Below, piece after piece: positions 1-11,100 of a stretch of 42,113 bases of DNA. Where the stretch lies: IMG/VR virus record IMGVR_UViG_3300042502_000182, positions 1-42,113 of that record; one strand, written 5' to 3'. Both the position numbers and the translations under genes were made by a program. This stretch comes from a virus. How positions within the stretch are numbered: the first letter of the stretch is position 1; each line of letters starts with the position of its first letter. The notes under the pieces were generated by a model. It made no database searches, was not told the DNA's origin, and was given only the letters and a program-made list of their open reading frames with translations.

Positions 1-3000
1 TCTCTAAACTCTTCTGCTAATTGCTCCTTAGCTTCAAGATCTGTAGCCTCAGAGAACTTAACATCACGACCTGTTGGTCTGTCAACAAATGATCCTTTTC
101 TAGACTTGAACTCATTTAGAATATCTTGTCTCTCTTGAGGACTAGTGAACATCTTCCACACTGCCTCAAATACTTCGTGGTAAGCTGTACCAGCTTCAGC
201 ATTTTGATATAGATAGATAGCTCCATCTTTCAACATACCCCAAGCCTGCATACCATTAGTAGCAGTGATTACATTCTTAACACGATATACAGGAACGTTA
301 GGGAAGTTAGCTTTTAACCAACCTTCTAACTGTGTCCAGTTCTCACCTTCAAATTGTTTAGCTTGCTCAGATACAATAGCACGTAACACCTCATCATCAG
401 CCTCATCATTCATTTGGCTATTCATTCTTTCATCCTCAGATGCAGTGTATGTTTCGTCAAACGCATCAGGAATAGTAAACTCTAACTCATCCTCATCTTC
501 AGCAACGTATGCAGCAATGTCAGACTTGTATTTGTTTAATATACTTCCTGCAATGATTCCTTTAGCAGCATTAGCATCAATACCTTTAGCAGCCATCAAT
601 GCTTCAACAGCAGCAGTATTGTTTGCACTATCAGATACAAATCCAAAACCAGTAGTAGGATCAGCTTGGTTAGCAGCAGCATCTAATGTAAACTCAATTG
701 TTCCTACAGTAGGAATAGTTACACTGTTTGCTTTCTTACCAGTTAAATCAATAACTGTAGGTTGTGCAGGAGCTTTAGGTTTTAATGCTGCTAGTTCTGC
801 ATCATACTTAGCATTGATTTGTTGTGCTTTAGTAGTATTTGTAAAATAGAAATAACTTTGGAAATTAGTAAAATCTTTATCTCCTTTAAACTTTACTCCA
901 TATTTAGAAACTGCCTCTACTTCAACTTCTCTATCTGTTTCATTATCTTGTCGTGCTCCTTTGAATTGTGTCCAGAAGATACCCTTATCTCCTTTTCTAG
1001 CAGTTCTCAAACCATTAGCTTCTGCCTTTAACTCTTCTTTTCTTCTTCTCTCTATATCAGCTACAGGATCTGCAGCAGGAGCTTGTGTCTTCTTAGGAGC
1101 TCCAGGAAGAATAGGTTTAACAGCAACAGGTTTTGGTGCAGGTACAGGAGCAGCAAACTTATCTGCTTCTTGCTTATCAATAAAGTAGATACCTTTTCTA
1201 TTGACACCTGGTCTCATGTTTACAGAAAGAGGAATCTCAGATCCTTCTCTGTCTTTACTAGATAACAAGAATGATTGATAGTTAGGCCATCTCTTAGTCT
1301 GAATCTCTCCAGCATCAGTGATGTTTGTAATCTCAGCATACTCATCATCTGATTTAATCATAGACAAGTTAGCATTGTTAAAGATGCCTGTTAACGCAGC
1401 AACAATTTCATCCTTGCTATTCTCTAATGCTTGAGGAGCAAATGGGAATGTCTGTACAGGGTTAGAGATTAATAACATTCCGTTATCAAACCACACACTG
1501 TTATTACCTGCAGGTTTAGATTCACCTTGAGGAGTTGTTGGTGTACCCCAATAAACTACTGATCTTAGATACTTGATTAATCGTTGAGATTCTAGAGACT
1601 GGATATTTCCATCTCGTTGTGCATTCTCAGCAATCTTATGAATCACTTTGAAAAGAAGATTAGCTTCTTTCTCTGAGATACGTCTGTTATCAAGCTTCAC
1701 ATATTCATTACCCACCTTAAGGAATGCCTTAGCAATAGGGTTCTTGAATGATGATGTTCCACCAGTTAATGTATCGTTAGTTGTAGGGATAGTGATTACA
1801 GGTCCATTAGCTAAGTCATCCTCAGTAATTAATCCTGCATCAATAGCACTAGCTCTACCATCTTGTATTTCTTTACCACTAGCATCTGTTAACTTCATTG
1901 GAATACCAAATGAAGAATTGACAGGGAAAGTAGAAACCTCAGTAGATGCTAATGTAGACTTTCTCCAAGCATCATATTGTTTTCTTAATAACTCTTTTGT
2001 TTCTTCAGGAGTAGACTTTCTGAACATGTCAGTACTACCACCTTGAGTATAAGCTTTACTCCACTTTAATTCTGGACCAGGCTTAACTTGGAATACAGCA
2101 TTCTCTAATGCGTTAGCTCCTTCAGGAATTACTTCACCATTCTTATCAACTAGTTGAATAGATCCATCTTCGTTCTGTTGAACTAAAACCATAGCAATAG
2201 TTTGCTTAGGATCTACATCTTGAGCATACTCACCACCTTGATCTTTTAAGTATTGAGTTAAACCAGGGATAAGTTTATCTTCATTGTTATGTGTAACATA
2301 TACACCACGGATCTTATCTCTATTAGGAAAGTTATCTAAGTTAAAGCCAAACTGATTAGCTCTATCATTACCAACAATGTTGTCAGAGTTGATAGTACCG
2401 TTCATCACGTTAGCATCACTCTTCTTACTATCTGGTTCTCTATCACCACCCTCAAGCAATTCTCCTTGTGTATCTAAAGATGCAACAAGTTCTGCATTAA
2501 GTGCTTCGTTTCTCTTTAACTCCTCTTCTTCTTGTCTAGCTTTCTCTATCTTATCAAACGCAGCTTTAGCTTTCTTAGCAAATGCTTTTTCAATAGCATT
2601 CATTAATGCTGGATCATCATAAGAGTTAACAACTTCTAGTTTGTTTGCAACATCTTCACCAGCAGTAGCTGCTATCTTTTGTAAGTCAGTAAGTCCTTCT
2701 GCTTTCTCTACCTCAGCAGCAATAACATCGTTAAGGATATCATCGATTTCTTTAGAAGAGTTACCTGACTCATTTAATTTATAAGCCTTGAAATCATCTG
2801 GCTTCATGTAAGTAACACTACCATCAGGCATCTTTACCTCAAACTCTCCACCTAACGTTGTAGCAAGAACAGTCATCTTAGGAGCAAGATATAACTTGTT
2901 ACCAATACGCATAGCAGGTTGTGCTAAAGAATACTCTTTACCAATCTCTAACTCTTTGCCAACAGTCTTTGTCTTACCATCCTCTGTAATCTTTTGCTTA

Positions 3001-5243
3001 ACAATAGCAGCAGGTTGTTCAGTTACATTAATAGGTAACTCATCTATATCTTGATATGCTTCAGGATTGTTCTTAATCTTATCATACTCATCGATATATA
3101 ACTTTCTACGAAGAGACATCTCCATTACATCAGATAAGTTTTCTTTTAGCTTATCTTTTGTTTCACTCACTACATCAAGATCATTGATCTGTGCCAATGC
3201 TTCTTTAGTAGCAGCAATATTCACCTTCTTATCTTTGATAAGAGATTGTAACACATCTGTTGTGTTAATACCATTTGCTAATAATGAGTTGTTAAGATCA
3301 GGAATACGTTGATCATAGTTATTGATCTTTGCCATAGCATAGACCATCTTATCCATAACTGATGGATCGTAAACTGGTTTACCATTCTCATCACGTACAT
3401 CTGCATATCTATCTTCAACTACAGAATATAACTCACCTACACCCTTTGCAAGAGCTTCTAGGTTATTAAGTCTTTCATTAAACTGAGGTCTTGTCTCATT
3501 AGGATTAACAATACCTGTACTTACAAGCTCATTGAATCCTTCTTGTGTAGCAGCTTGAGTCTTGTAGTATCCTAACTCTTGCATAACAAAGTCTTCTTTA
3601 CCATACTTGATGCGAGGCATTAAGTAAGATAGAGTGTAGTCATGCTCAGCATCTTTCTCTTCTAATACATCATTTGCTAAGATAGCATTCTGTCTAGCTT
3701 TCTGAGAACCAATACCAATACCTACATACTTAACTTGATCACGAAGGACATCTTGAATCTTACTATTGTTTAAAGCAGCAATAGCAATCTCTGTGTTAAC
3801 AGCTTTCTGTCCACCACCTCCTAAGAATCCTCTTTCTTTAACCTCACCTCTAGCTTGTTGAATACCTCCAGAGATACCACCAATAAGCATACTCTCTAAA
3901 CCTTCTTTAGTACTTAAAGCTTGATCAACACCTTCTCCAAAGATGTTTCCCATTGCTCCATACATACCAGTAAGTAAGCTAGAAGTATCCTCTCTATTCT
4001 TGTAAGCTCTATCAAAGAAGTTATATACACCTGTTTGAATAGCATACTGTGCTCCTTCTTCAAATGCTTCTGAAGGAGAGAATACTAATCCACCAAGATT
4101 TCTTGTAGCAACAGCAGCTTTACCAAAAATAGTTTTAGGAGTGAATGCAGTAACTACACCACTCACTTCTTTTTGCTCAAGCTCATTAATTAACGCTTTA
4201 TCAAATCTTCTAGATGATCCTAAGATTTTAGGAAGCTGAAGATAGTTAGTTGCTGATAACAACAAGAAGTTTGCACCTAATGTATTATTACCAACTTGAC
4301 TAGCATAGTCATTAATATTATCTAACTCAGCACCTTGTGGGTTTCTACCATACACTCTTCTGAACTCTTCAATAGCATTAGCTCTGAAGTTATTCGTGTT
4401 CTGAAGACTCTCAATAGAACCTTCTCCCAAAGCACCCATTGTTGATATAGTGATACGCTCACCATTCTTTAGAATGTTTTGTGCAAATGGATTCTTTAAA
4501 TACTTTTGTGCTATAGATGTTAATGCTCCATCAAATGCTGTATATTTCTCAGCTTGAGGAACAAGAGACATAGCTTCTTCAATAGCAGTAGCAGTTTCCA
4601 TACCACGACCAGCTTGAACTAATCGGTTAGTCATACCAATAGCTCCTAAAGCTTTTGCCCATAGAGCACCACCAGCTAACGCACCTAGAGAATATCCTAA
4701 GTTCTTCATGACCTTATCAGACCAGAAGTTACCTGTTAATAAGTTATCAGGAGACCACCACTCAGCATCTCTTTCTTGAGTGCTATAATAGTTAGGAAGA
4801 ATATCTTCAAAGTGTTTATTTATCTCATCTGCTTTATTATTAATCTCATTATCATAAAGAGATGAAAGCTTACCTGTTTCAAATATCTGGTTAACACCAT
4901 AAAGAAGACCAGCAGTACCAGCTAAGAAAGATGAAGCAGCAGTTCCTGTCATCTTAATAGCACCATTAAGAAACTTCTCACCAATTCCTTGTTGCTGAGC
5001 ATACATCTCTTCTAGATCCTGACCAGGTCTACTAGATGCATATCTGTCTCCAGTGTATACAGAAGATAGAGGAATAGAGGAAACTCCTGTCTTAATGTTA
5101 TTTAATCCTTGATTAAAATAATCATTGAATGACAGCTGACTTCCTGGTGTTTTAGTATCAACAGGAGCGGATCCAGGAACACTTCTATCAGGTACTGTGG
5201 GAGCTTCAAGATAACCTCTTTGGTTGATTATTTTTTCTGGCAT
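1..5243 (-). CDS. Giant internal (cargo) virion protein, C-terminus off the left edge
   Basis: An uninterrupted minus-strand frame runs from ATG at 5243-5241 to base 1 with no stop, giving 1747 complete codons. The start follows the previous stop after a single base (TAA-A-ATG). The N-terminus begins MPEKIINQRGYLEAP. The first 500 residues contain hydrophobic, Gly/Ala-rich stretches such as FLAGTAGLLYG and LGALAGGALWAKALGAIG that could contact membrane. The middle is rich in charged helices. Near the left edge is TAYHEVFEAVW (bases about 155-188), followed by EQLAEEFR; this resembles the HExxH plus downstream glutamate arrangement of zincin-like domains in giant phage proteins, but the second His is Glu. 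In crAss-like phages, giant proteins in this position are packaged in the virion and some carry RNA polymerase domains. No polymerase signature is visible in the part present, so that role is only inferred from context. Confidence 0.85.
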   Translation of the reverse strand, partial: MPEKIINQRGYLEAPTVPDRSVPGSAPVDTKTPGSQLSFNDYFNQGLNNIKTGVSSIPLSSVYTGDRYASSRPGQDLEEMYAQQQGIGEKFLNGAIKMTGTAASSFLAGTAGLLYGVNQIFETGKLSSLYDNEINNKADEINKHFEDILPNYYSTQERDAEWWSPDNLLTGNFWSDKVMKNLGYSLGALAGGALWAKALGAIGMTNRLVQAGRGMETATAIEEAMSLVPQAEKYTAFDGALTSIAQKYLKNPFAQNILKNGERITISTMGALGEGSIESLQNTNNFRANAIEEFRRVYGRNPQGAELDNINDYASQVGNNTLGANFLLLSATNYLQLPKILGSSRRFDKALINELEQKEVSGVVTAFTPKTIFGKAAVATRNLGGLVFSPSEAFEEGAQYAIQTGVYNFFDRAYKNREDTSSLLTGMYGAMGNIFGEGVDQALSTKEGLESMLIGGISGGIQQARGEVKERGFLGGGGQKAVNTEIAIAALNNSKIQDVLRDQVKYVGIGIGSQKARQNAILANDVLEEKDAEHDYTLSYLMPRIKYGKEDFVMQELGYYKTQAATQEGFNELVSTGIVNPNETRPQFNERLNNLEALAKGVGELYSVVEDRYADVRDENGKPVYDPSVMDKMVYAMAKINNYDQRIPDLNNSLLANGINTTDVLQSLIKDKKVNIAATKEALAQINDLDVVSETKDKLKENLSDVMEMSLRRKLYIDEYDKIKNNPEAYQDIDELPINVTEQPAAIVKQKITEDGKTKTVGKELEIGKEYSLAQPAMRIGNKLYLAPKMTVLATTLGGEFEVKMPDGSVTYMKPDDFKAYKLNESGNSSKEIDDILNDVIAAEVEKAEGLTDLQKIAATAGEDVANKLEVVNSYDDPALMNAIEKAFAKKAKAAFDKIEKARQEEEELKRNEALNAELVASLDTQGELLEGGDREPDSKKSDANVMNGTINSDNIVGNDRANQFGFNLDNFPNRDKIRGVYVTHNNEDKLIPGLTQYLKDQGGEYAQDVDPKQTIAMVLVQQNEDGSIQLVDKNGEVIPEGANALENAVFQVKPGPELKWSKAYTQGGSTDMFRKSTPEETKELLRKQYDAWRKSTLASTEVSTFPVNSSFGIPMKLTDASGKEIQDGRASAIDAGLITEDDLANGPVITIPTTNDTLTGGTSSFKNPIAKAFLKVGNEYVKLDNRRISEKEANLLFKVIHKIAENAQRDGNIQSLESQRLIKYLRSVVYWGTPTTPQGESKPAGNNSVWFDNGMLLISNPVQTFPFAPQALENSKDEIVAALTGIFNNANLSMIKSDDEYAEITNITDAGEIQTKRWPNYQSFLLSSKDREGSEIPLSVNMRPGVNRKGIYFIDKQEADKFAAPVPAPKPVAVKPILPGAPKKTQAPAADPVADIERRRKEELKAEANGLRTARKGDKGIFWTQFKGARQDNETDREVEVEAVSKYGVKFKGDKDFTNFQSYFYFTNTTKAQQINAKYDAELAALKPKAPAQPTVIDLTGKKANSVTIPTVGTIEFTLDAAANQADPTTGFGFVSDSANNTAAVEALMAAKGIDANAAKGIIAGSILNKYKSDIAAYVAEDEDELEFTIPDAFDETYTASEDERMNSQMNDEADDEVLRAIVSEQAKQFEGENWTQLEGWLKANFPNVPVYRVKNVITATNGMQAWGMLKDGAIYLYQNAEAGTAYHEVFEAVWKMFTSPQERQDILNEFKSRKGSFVDRPTGRDVKFSEATDLEAKEQLAEEFR

Positions 5244-5244
5244 T

Positions 5245-8103
5245 TTATTGTCTATTGAAATCTGAAACTGTTAAACTCTTCATACGCATGATTACTTTCT
5301 GTAAGTCCTCATGACCTGGAGTTTTTCGTACTATGAGATTATTGTTAGGATCTTTATAGTAAAATACTCCGTAGTATTTACCATTCTCATATTTAAGGTT
5401 TGCTTCTACATCCACGTTTGGTACTCCTACAAAGTTAGGGAAATCAGATTTCTTAAACTCAGTATCACCATTGTAGTATGCTTCTTTATTATCTGGATTA
5501 CCTTGTGATGTCTTACCACCCAAGCTACTCATTTTACTTTTAATGATTGATGTTTGCTTAGGTTGATATAAAGAACCAGCATTAATACCAAGTCTTAACA
5601 TCGCTTCATCAGGAGCAATTACCATTCCACCTTGTCTTCCTCCATCTGGTGTAGCAGCAACAATCTCAACCATAGGTTGATTATTCTTACCTGTAACAAT
5701 CTGTGCTTCAAGAGATCCTCCTTTTTCAAAGAAGTCTTTATCTGCTAATGCTTTACCAAATCCTTCAAAGTCAGGACTCATATTCTTACCACTAGTTGCG
5801 TAGTTACCTGAGAATCTTCTAATATTAGCAATCATATTCTTATCAGTCTCCGAATCTCCTGTCATCATAGGAAGTTTAAGATTAGGATCAATCTGATAAT
5901 GATCTTTAATTACACCAGCTTGTGTTTCGTAAACTTTACCTAGTACTTTGCTATCTAACTTAGGAACAATACCTTTTAAGAATCCTAAGTCTACATCAGC
6001 ATATTTAGATTGTCCACCAAATAATTGACGACCATAGTCTAAAGCAGAACCACCAAACGATTTAGCACTACGAATAGCACCAGTAAGAACTTGTCCAGAC
6101 TTAATTAAATCTGGTCTACCAGAAGCATATTCAAGAGTTTGATCTAATAAGAAATCTAATCCTTTGTTTGCTAATCTTCTACCAGCTTCTTCACCTGCTT
6201 TTCTTACACCATCATCAATTAAGAACCCAAGTACAGATTGATTACCTTTTAAATATAATGCAAGATCATATTGATCTGCAGGGTTTAGTGTAAATTTCTT
6301 TCCTTGGTATGTTCCACTAACAGGTTTAACACCTGTAAGAGTAGCTTCCTTCATTGCATCTTGTCCAACGATATTAGCTGTTGTAGTTAATACTTTATCT
6401 CTTACTGTAGAAATATCACCAAAAGCTTTTGCACTAGTTCTATAACCATTAACTGCATCTACTAAATCAGGATTCTTTTGAAGAATAGAAGCAGGTAACT
6501 TTTGTATAGCTTGAATACCTTTATTAGTCCATCTAGATAAGAACTGCTCTGAAGTTTGTCCTGCAGGCTTAGCGTTATCAATAAGAGTTTTGATTGCTTG
6601 TGATTTTGGAATACCGTTAGCAATCATTCTATTTAACTTAGCAACCTCTGTAGGAGCATTAGCAAACATTCCGTTCCAGATAAGATTGTATTGTGAATCA
6701 GAGAACTTCTCAGCAGCATTACCGTAATCAGTTTCTAATACATTGATTACACCAAAGTCAGAAGGTTGCTCACCTTGTTCAGGAGTTAATCCTATTCCAC
6801 CAGCAGCAGGCATTAATGTATCAGGAACACCATCGCCATCTGTATCAACCATTTGACCACCTTTGCTACCTCTCATAGATGCAATTGTTAGTTGAGTCTC
6901 TCTGCCTAATTTAGCAATGTTCCAAGCATTTTGTCTAGACAATGCAGCAAGGGCAGCATCTTGATCCATCTTTTGATGAGCTAACTTAATATCGTTTGCT
7001 TCTTTAGTAAGCTTGAACTCAAAGTCAGCAGCAGGATTATTATGAAACGTTGTACTTGTACGTACTGAACCATACATAGATGTCATGTTCTTTGTGACAT
7101 CATCTGAGTATAACTTAGCTTTAGCAGCATTAGGATTAGATGAAGCAAGAGTCATATACTCATCGTAATGATTTCTAGTATTATCAATCTTTAATTGTAA
7201 ATCATCAATATCCTTTTGAACATCTTCACCAGCACCTTTACGTAATGCCAGTTCTAGCATTTGATCATACTGATCATCAAGAAGCTCAGTCTTTTGAGTA
7301 CCTAACGCACCTGATAATTGCTCACCATTCATACCTCTGTATGTATAGCGACCTTCAATACCTAATTGTTTCTTAACTCTAGGATCAGACATGATCATAC
7401 CAATGGTACCCATAACCTCTTGAGGAAGTCTTCCTTCAGCTTCAAGACGTTTCATTGCTGGAGAGTAAATAGGTCTTCTTCCAATTACACGACCTTTCTC
7501 ATCAGTTATATTCTTATACTGAAGATTACCATTAGCATCTGTTTGGAATATTTGATCAAATTTATAATTACCAGGTTTAACAGCATCAAACTGTTCCTTA
7601 GTAAACTTCTGCCAATCAAATGCTTTAGAGTACTCACCATTGAATGATGTATCTAACTTACCATCAGATAACCATTCATTAACCTCATCATTGAATACAG
7701 TCTCGTTTGCAGGATTATATGTACCTGCTTTCTTATCAGCCTCCATCTCAGTCATGAAGTTTCTGATTCTTTGAGTAGAACCAACTGCACGTTGAATGTT
7801 AGGATCCTTAATAATTTGTGTAGCCATTCCTCCAACAGAGTTAACTAACTGTTGATTAGAGAAATCACCAGCAGCTACTGTACGTAGTCTGCCACCAAGA
7901 TCATTAAGTTTAGATTGAAGGTATTGCTTATGTTCAGGTTTAATAACATCTAATCCAGCTATATTATCGATATAAGCTTGAATCTTTTGTACCCCTTGAT
8001 CATACTGTTGTTGCTTTTGCATACCAACAGCAACCATTGCTTCAACAGGAAGCTGTTGAATGTAAGGGTTAAAACTGGAAATAGCGTCTGTGAATGAAGC
8101 CAT
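5245..8103 (-). CDS. Conserved crAss-like internal cargo protein (952 aa)
   Basis: The protein starts MASFTDAISSFNPYIQQLPV and continues with a Gln-rich helix and IQAYIDNIAGLDV. I recognise this N-terminus as a conserved signature of a large virion protein encoded just downstream of the tail genes in crAss-like phages. The rest is mostly helical, with no catalytic motif that I can identify. A short segment DTDGDGVPDTLMP near residue 425 looks like a calcium-binding Asp loop. The gene has its own promoter match and an upstream hairpin in the 88-nt gap before it, and it is followed after one base by the giant protein gene, so the two are probably co-transcribed cargo genes. The exact role (cargo, ejection or RNA polymerase accessory) is inferred from position. 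Confidence 0.8.
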   Translation of the reverse strand: MASFTDAISSFNPYIQQLPVEAMVAVGMQKQQQYDQGVQKIQAYIDNIAGLDVIKPEHKQYLQSKLNDLGGRLRTVAAGDFSNQQLVNSVGGMATQIIKDPNIQRAVGSTQRIRNFMTEMEADKKAGTYNPANETVFNDEVNEWLSDGKLDTSFNGEYSKAFDWQKFTKEQFDAVKPGNYKFDQIFQTDANGNLQYKNITDEKGRVIGRRPIYSPAMKRLEAEGRLPQEVMGTIGMIMSDPRVKKQLGIEGRYTYRGMNGEQLSGALGTQKTELLDDQYDQMLELALRKGAGEDVQKDIDDLQLKIDNTRNHYDEYMTLASSNPNAAKAKLYSDDVTKNMTSMYGSVRTSTTFHNNPAADFEFKLTKEANDIKLAHQKMDQDAALAALSRQNAWNIAKLGRETQLTIASMRGSKGGQMVDTDGDGVPDTLMPAAGGIGLTPEQGEQPSDFGVINVLETDYGNAAEKFSDSQYNLIWNGMFANAPTEVAKLNRMIANGIPKSQAIKTLIDNAKPAGQTSEQFLSRWTNKGIQAIQKLPASILQKNPDLVDAVNGYRTSAKAFGDISTVRDKVLTTTANIVGQDAMKEATLTGVKPVSGTYQGKKFTLNPADQYDLALYLKGNQSVLGFLIDDGVRKAGEEAGRRLANKGLDFLLDQTLEYASGRPDLIKSGQVLTGAIRSAKSFGGSALDYGRQLFGGQSKYADVDLGFLKGIVPKLDSKVLGKVYETQAGVIKDHYQIDPNLKLPMMTGDSETDKNMIANIRRFSGNYATSGKNMSPDFEGFGKALADKDFFEKGGSLEAQIVTGKNNQPMVEIVAATPDGGRQGGMVIAPDEAMLRLGINAGSLYQPKQTSIIKSKMSSLGGKTSQGNPDNKEAYYNGDTEFKKSDFPNFVGVPNVDVEANLKYENGKYYGVFYYKDPNNNLIVRKTPGHEDLQKVIMRMKSLTVSDFNRQ

Positions 8104-8119
8104 GAGTGAGTATAATTAA

Positions 8120-8150
8120 CAAATATAATTTAAAATATTACATATACAAA
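8120..8150 (-). promoter_or_regulatory. Bacteroidetes-type promoter upstream of the cargo operon
   Basis: Read on the minus strand, TTTG (8150-8147) is followed by exactly 19 bases and then TATATTTG (8127-8120). This is a full match to the Bacteroides -33 TTTG and -7 TAnnTTTG consensus with permitted spacing. The expected transcript start lies about 10-15 nt before the ATG at 8103. The -33 box overlaps the last two bases of the hairpin stem just upstream. Confidence 0.7.
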
Positions 8151-8176
8151 GACTACTAACAAAAGTTAGTAATCTT
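8149..8176 (-). terminator. Hairpin between the 1167-aa and 952-aa genes
   Basis: Bases 8165-8176 pair with 8149-8160 to give a 12-bp stem (one wobble pair) closed by a four-base loop, TTTT on the minus strand. It sits 15 nt after the stop of the 1167-aa gene. The downstream run is TG followed by AT-rich sequence rather than a clean T-tract, so termination strength is uncertain. Confidence 0.6.
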
Positions 8177-8191
8177 GTATAACCAGTTTGA

Positions 8192-11100
8192 TTAGAGATT
8201 TTTGATAGCTTTAACAATTGCACCATTTCTTCCTTTCTTTGTTTTAGAATTTGCCTCTTTAATCTTTTGAGCATCTGCTAAAGCTTGTAGTCTTTCTGCT
8301 TCTGTAAGAGCAATATCACTTGTAGATCTAGCACCTGTTCCTACTTCTGGTATGTTGAAAGAGTATGGAGCATTCATGTTGTATGCTTGTCCTCCTGGTG
8401 CATATCTGTAGTTGTACATGTTCTCATATACACCAAGCGTTCTATTAGAAAGATTGTTCTGTGCAATCTTAGCAGCAATTGATTGTAAAGCTGTCTGTGC
8501 TTCTTGCTTAGTTTTAGATCTAGCCATTGATTGTCTTTGGAACTGTTGATCTAGAATTCCTAAGTTAGCACGTTGAGCTTCATTCATCGTTTGGCGATTA
8601 GCCTCATACGCACGAGCCTTCTCAGCTTGATTAGCTCTAAACTGAGTTCCTAACACTTGAGCATTAGCAGCATACTTCTGAGCAGCTAATGCAGCCAAAG
8701 CTTCTGGGTTATTACCAAGCTGTCTTTGCATAGCGTTAAAGTCAGACTGATTAGCATTCAACTGATCTTGTAAACTAATCTCATAAGGCTGAGTCAATTG
8801 AGGATTGTATAGTTGTGCTTGTACTGGTTCTAATTGGTTATTAGATAAAGCATACATCTCTCCCATCAACTGATTAGGATCAAGAGGCTCTTGATTACTA
8901 GGTCGTAAGAATGGCATCATTGAACTAGCAAACACCGCAGCATCTTTCCATGTATTAGATTTCTTACCATCTTTTGTAGATGTAGTAGAAGGAGTAGATA
9001 CGACATCCTCAGTTACTACTGGAGGCACATCTCTCTTCTGAATAAACGTACCATCGTATGGAGTGAATGGAATATCTTTTATATCACCATACATACCCAT
9101 ATCAACAGGAGAATACAATTCAGGCATCATTTCTTGTCTTGCATCAACTGCATCATTCGAAGCAGCAAAGTTTGGAACAGTAACACCAGAAGGCGTCCAC
9201 TTAGCAGAACTTACACCAGTTGGATTTACAACAGGATTAGCAAAATAAGGAGCAGGTGCAGAAGGAGTAACTACAGAAGGAGAAGCTACAGGAGAAGCTA
9301 CAGGAGAAGCGACTGCAGGGGTATCCTCATTAAACATTTCCTCAGTACGTCCTACCCATGTGTTGCGATATGCAGGATTAATAGAACCATCAGGTAATCT
9401 ATTAATGTTTTGATACATCACTCTTCTAGCAGTATCAAACTTCTTCAAGAACGCAGGATCGTTTTCTTTTTTAGAAATCTCAGCAGAATGCTTATTCCAT
9501 AACTCATCTAATGCAGCAGGATCTTGTGCTAATTCAATTCTAGGACCAGATAGATTAGAAGGATTAATAGTACCAAAAGCATTACCTTTAATCTTACCTG
9601 CAGCAAGTAACAAAGGAATACGAGGATCTTTGCCTGTATTAAATGCCCAGTCACCAGCACGTCCTCTTAATCCTAAAGGAATATTAGCTACTTTAGGAAG
9701 ATAATCTTGTTTGAAGTAATCTATTGCTTCTTGTCTAGTTCTAGGTGCATGTGCATGACCTAATTTTTGCCAATCAGTATATCCAAAATTAGATAATCCA
9801 TGACCTGTAGCGGATCCTTTCTTAAGTTCATAATCAAGAATCTTATTAATCCATGCATCGTTTGGATCGTTTGGATCTGAAGAACCACCATCCGCATAGG
9901 TAGTCATCTTGGTACCATATTTAGCCATCATCTTAGCAGCTTCTTTATCTTTAACAATTTTACCTTTAGCTAACTCAGCAGAAACTAATCCCTGTTCTTT
10001 AGCTGTATCAAGGATAGCATTCTGCAATGCAGCAGCTTCTGTTTTCTTTGTAGCAATATCTTTTAACTTCATGTTAGCACCTAATATATTAGCATTAGCT
10101 GCTTGTAATGTTAACTTATCAAACTCAGTATTAACATCTAAGTCATTGATAATACTAGTTGACTTATCAACAATCTTGTTTTGTTTAGCTTCTGTCTTAG
10201 ATAGGTCAGCAGCATAATGCTTGAACTTCTGCTTCTTACCAGGCATGAACATATCACCAAACACAACTAAGTTACCATCTGGTGATCCACCATCCTGTAG
10301 CTTAACTGCTGGTTCTCCACCTTCTACCTCTACACCATTCTCACCAAAGGTAATAGGCATACCACCATTGTCATGAGAAGGACCTCTAAACATAATTGTT
10401 TCTCCACCATCTGGTAGATATGGATTGTAGGACATAGTCTCTGCTTGTCCACGATAAACTTTTAAGTCACCACCCATAGCCATCTGTACACCATCTTCAG
10501 CCTTGCCTGTATACATAGCTCTTTCACTAGGAGGAGTGTATTCTTTTAAGTGACCACCAGCACGTAACATATCAGCATCGTGAGGAGGCTTCAATAAATC
10601 CTTAACATCATATTCTCCAAACTTAGCAATCACTTGTGGCTGCCAATCATTACTTACCCAGCCACCATCTTCCATAAATGAATTAAACTGACCACTCTGT
10701 AATGTATTCTGCCAAGCAGCACTAGCTAAATTAGATTGCATTAACTGTTTCTGCTGCTTCATTTGCTTAGTTCTGTCTCCACCAAACGCACCGCCAATAG
10801 CTCCACCTAAAGCAGAACCAACTATAGATCCCAAAGGACCTCCAACAATAGTACCAGCAATGCCTCCTAATGTAGAACCTAAAGCTCCTTCGTTTGTTTG
10901 CTCAAAGTCACCACCACCAATTAAACTACCTAAACCACCACCAAGACCTCCTGCTTCACCAGCTAAGTAATTAGCACTTAATCCTGTACCTCCAAATCCA
11001 CCACCATCAGCAAACTGCTTAACTTTAGAATTATCATTCAACGGTGTATATCCTTGGTCTGTATAAATAGTGTTAGGAGCAAATGTATTCTGAATCTCAG

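Noticed and set aside
265-4000. Several plus-strand open frames of 60-190 codons
   Set aside because: They lie opposite a single uninterrupted minus-strand frame with coherent protein sequence, and their products are low-complexity with no start context.
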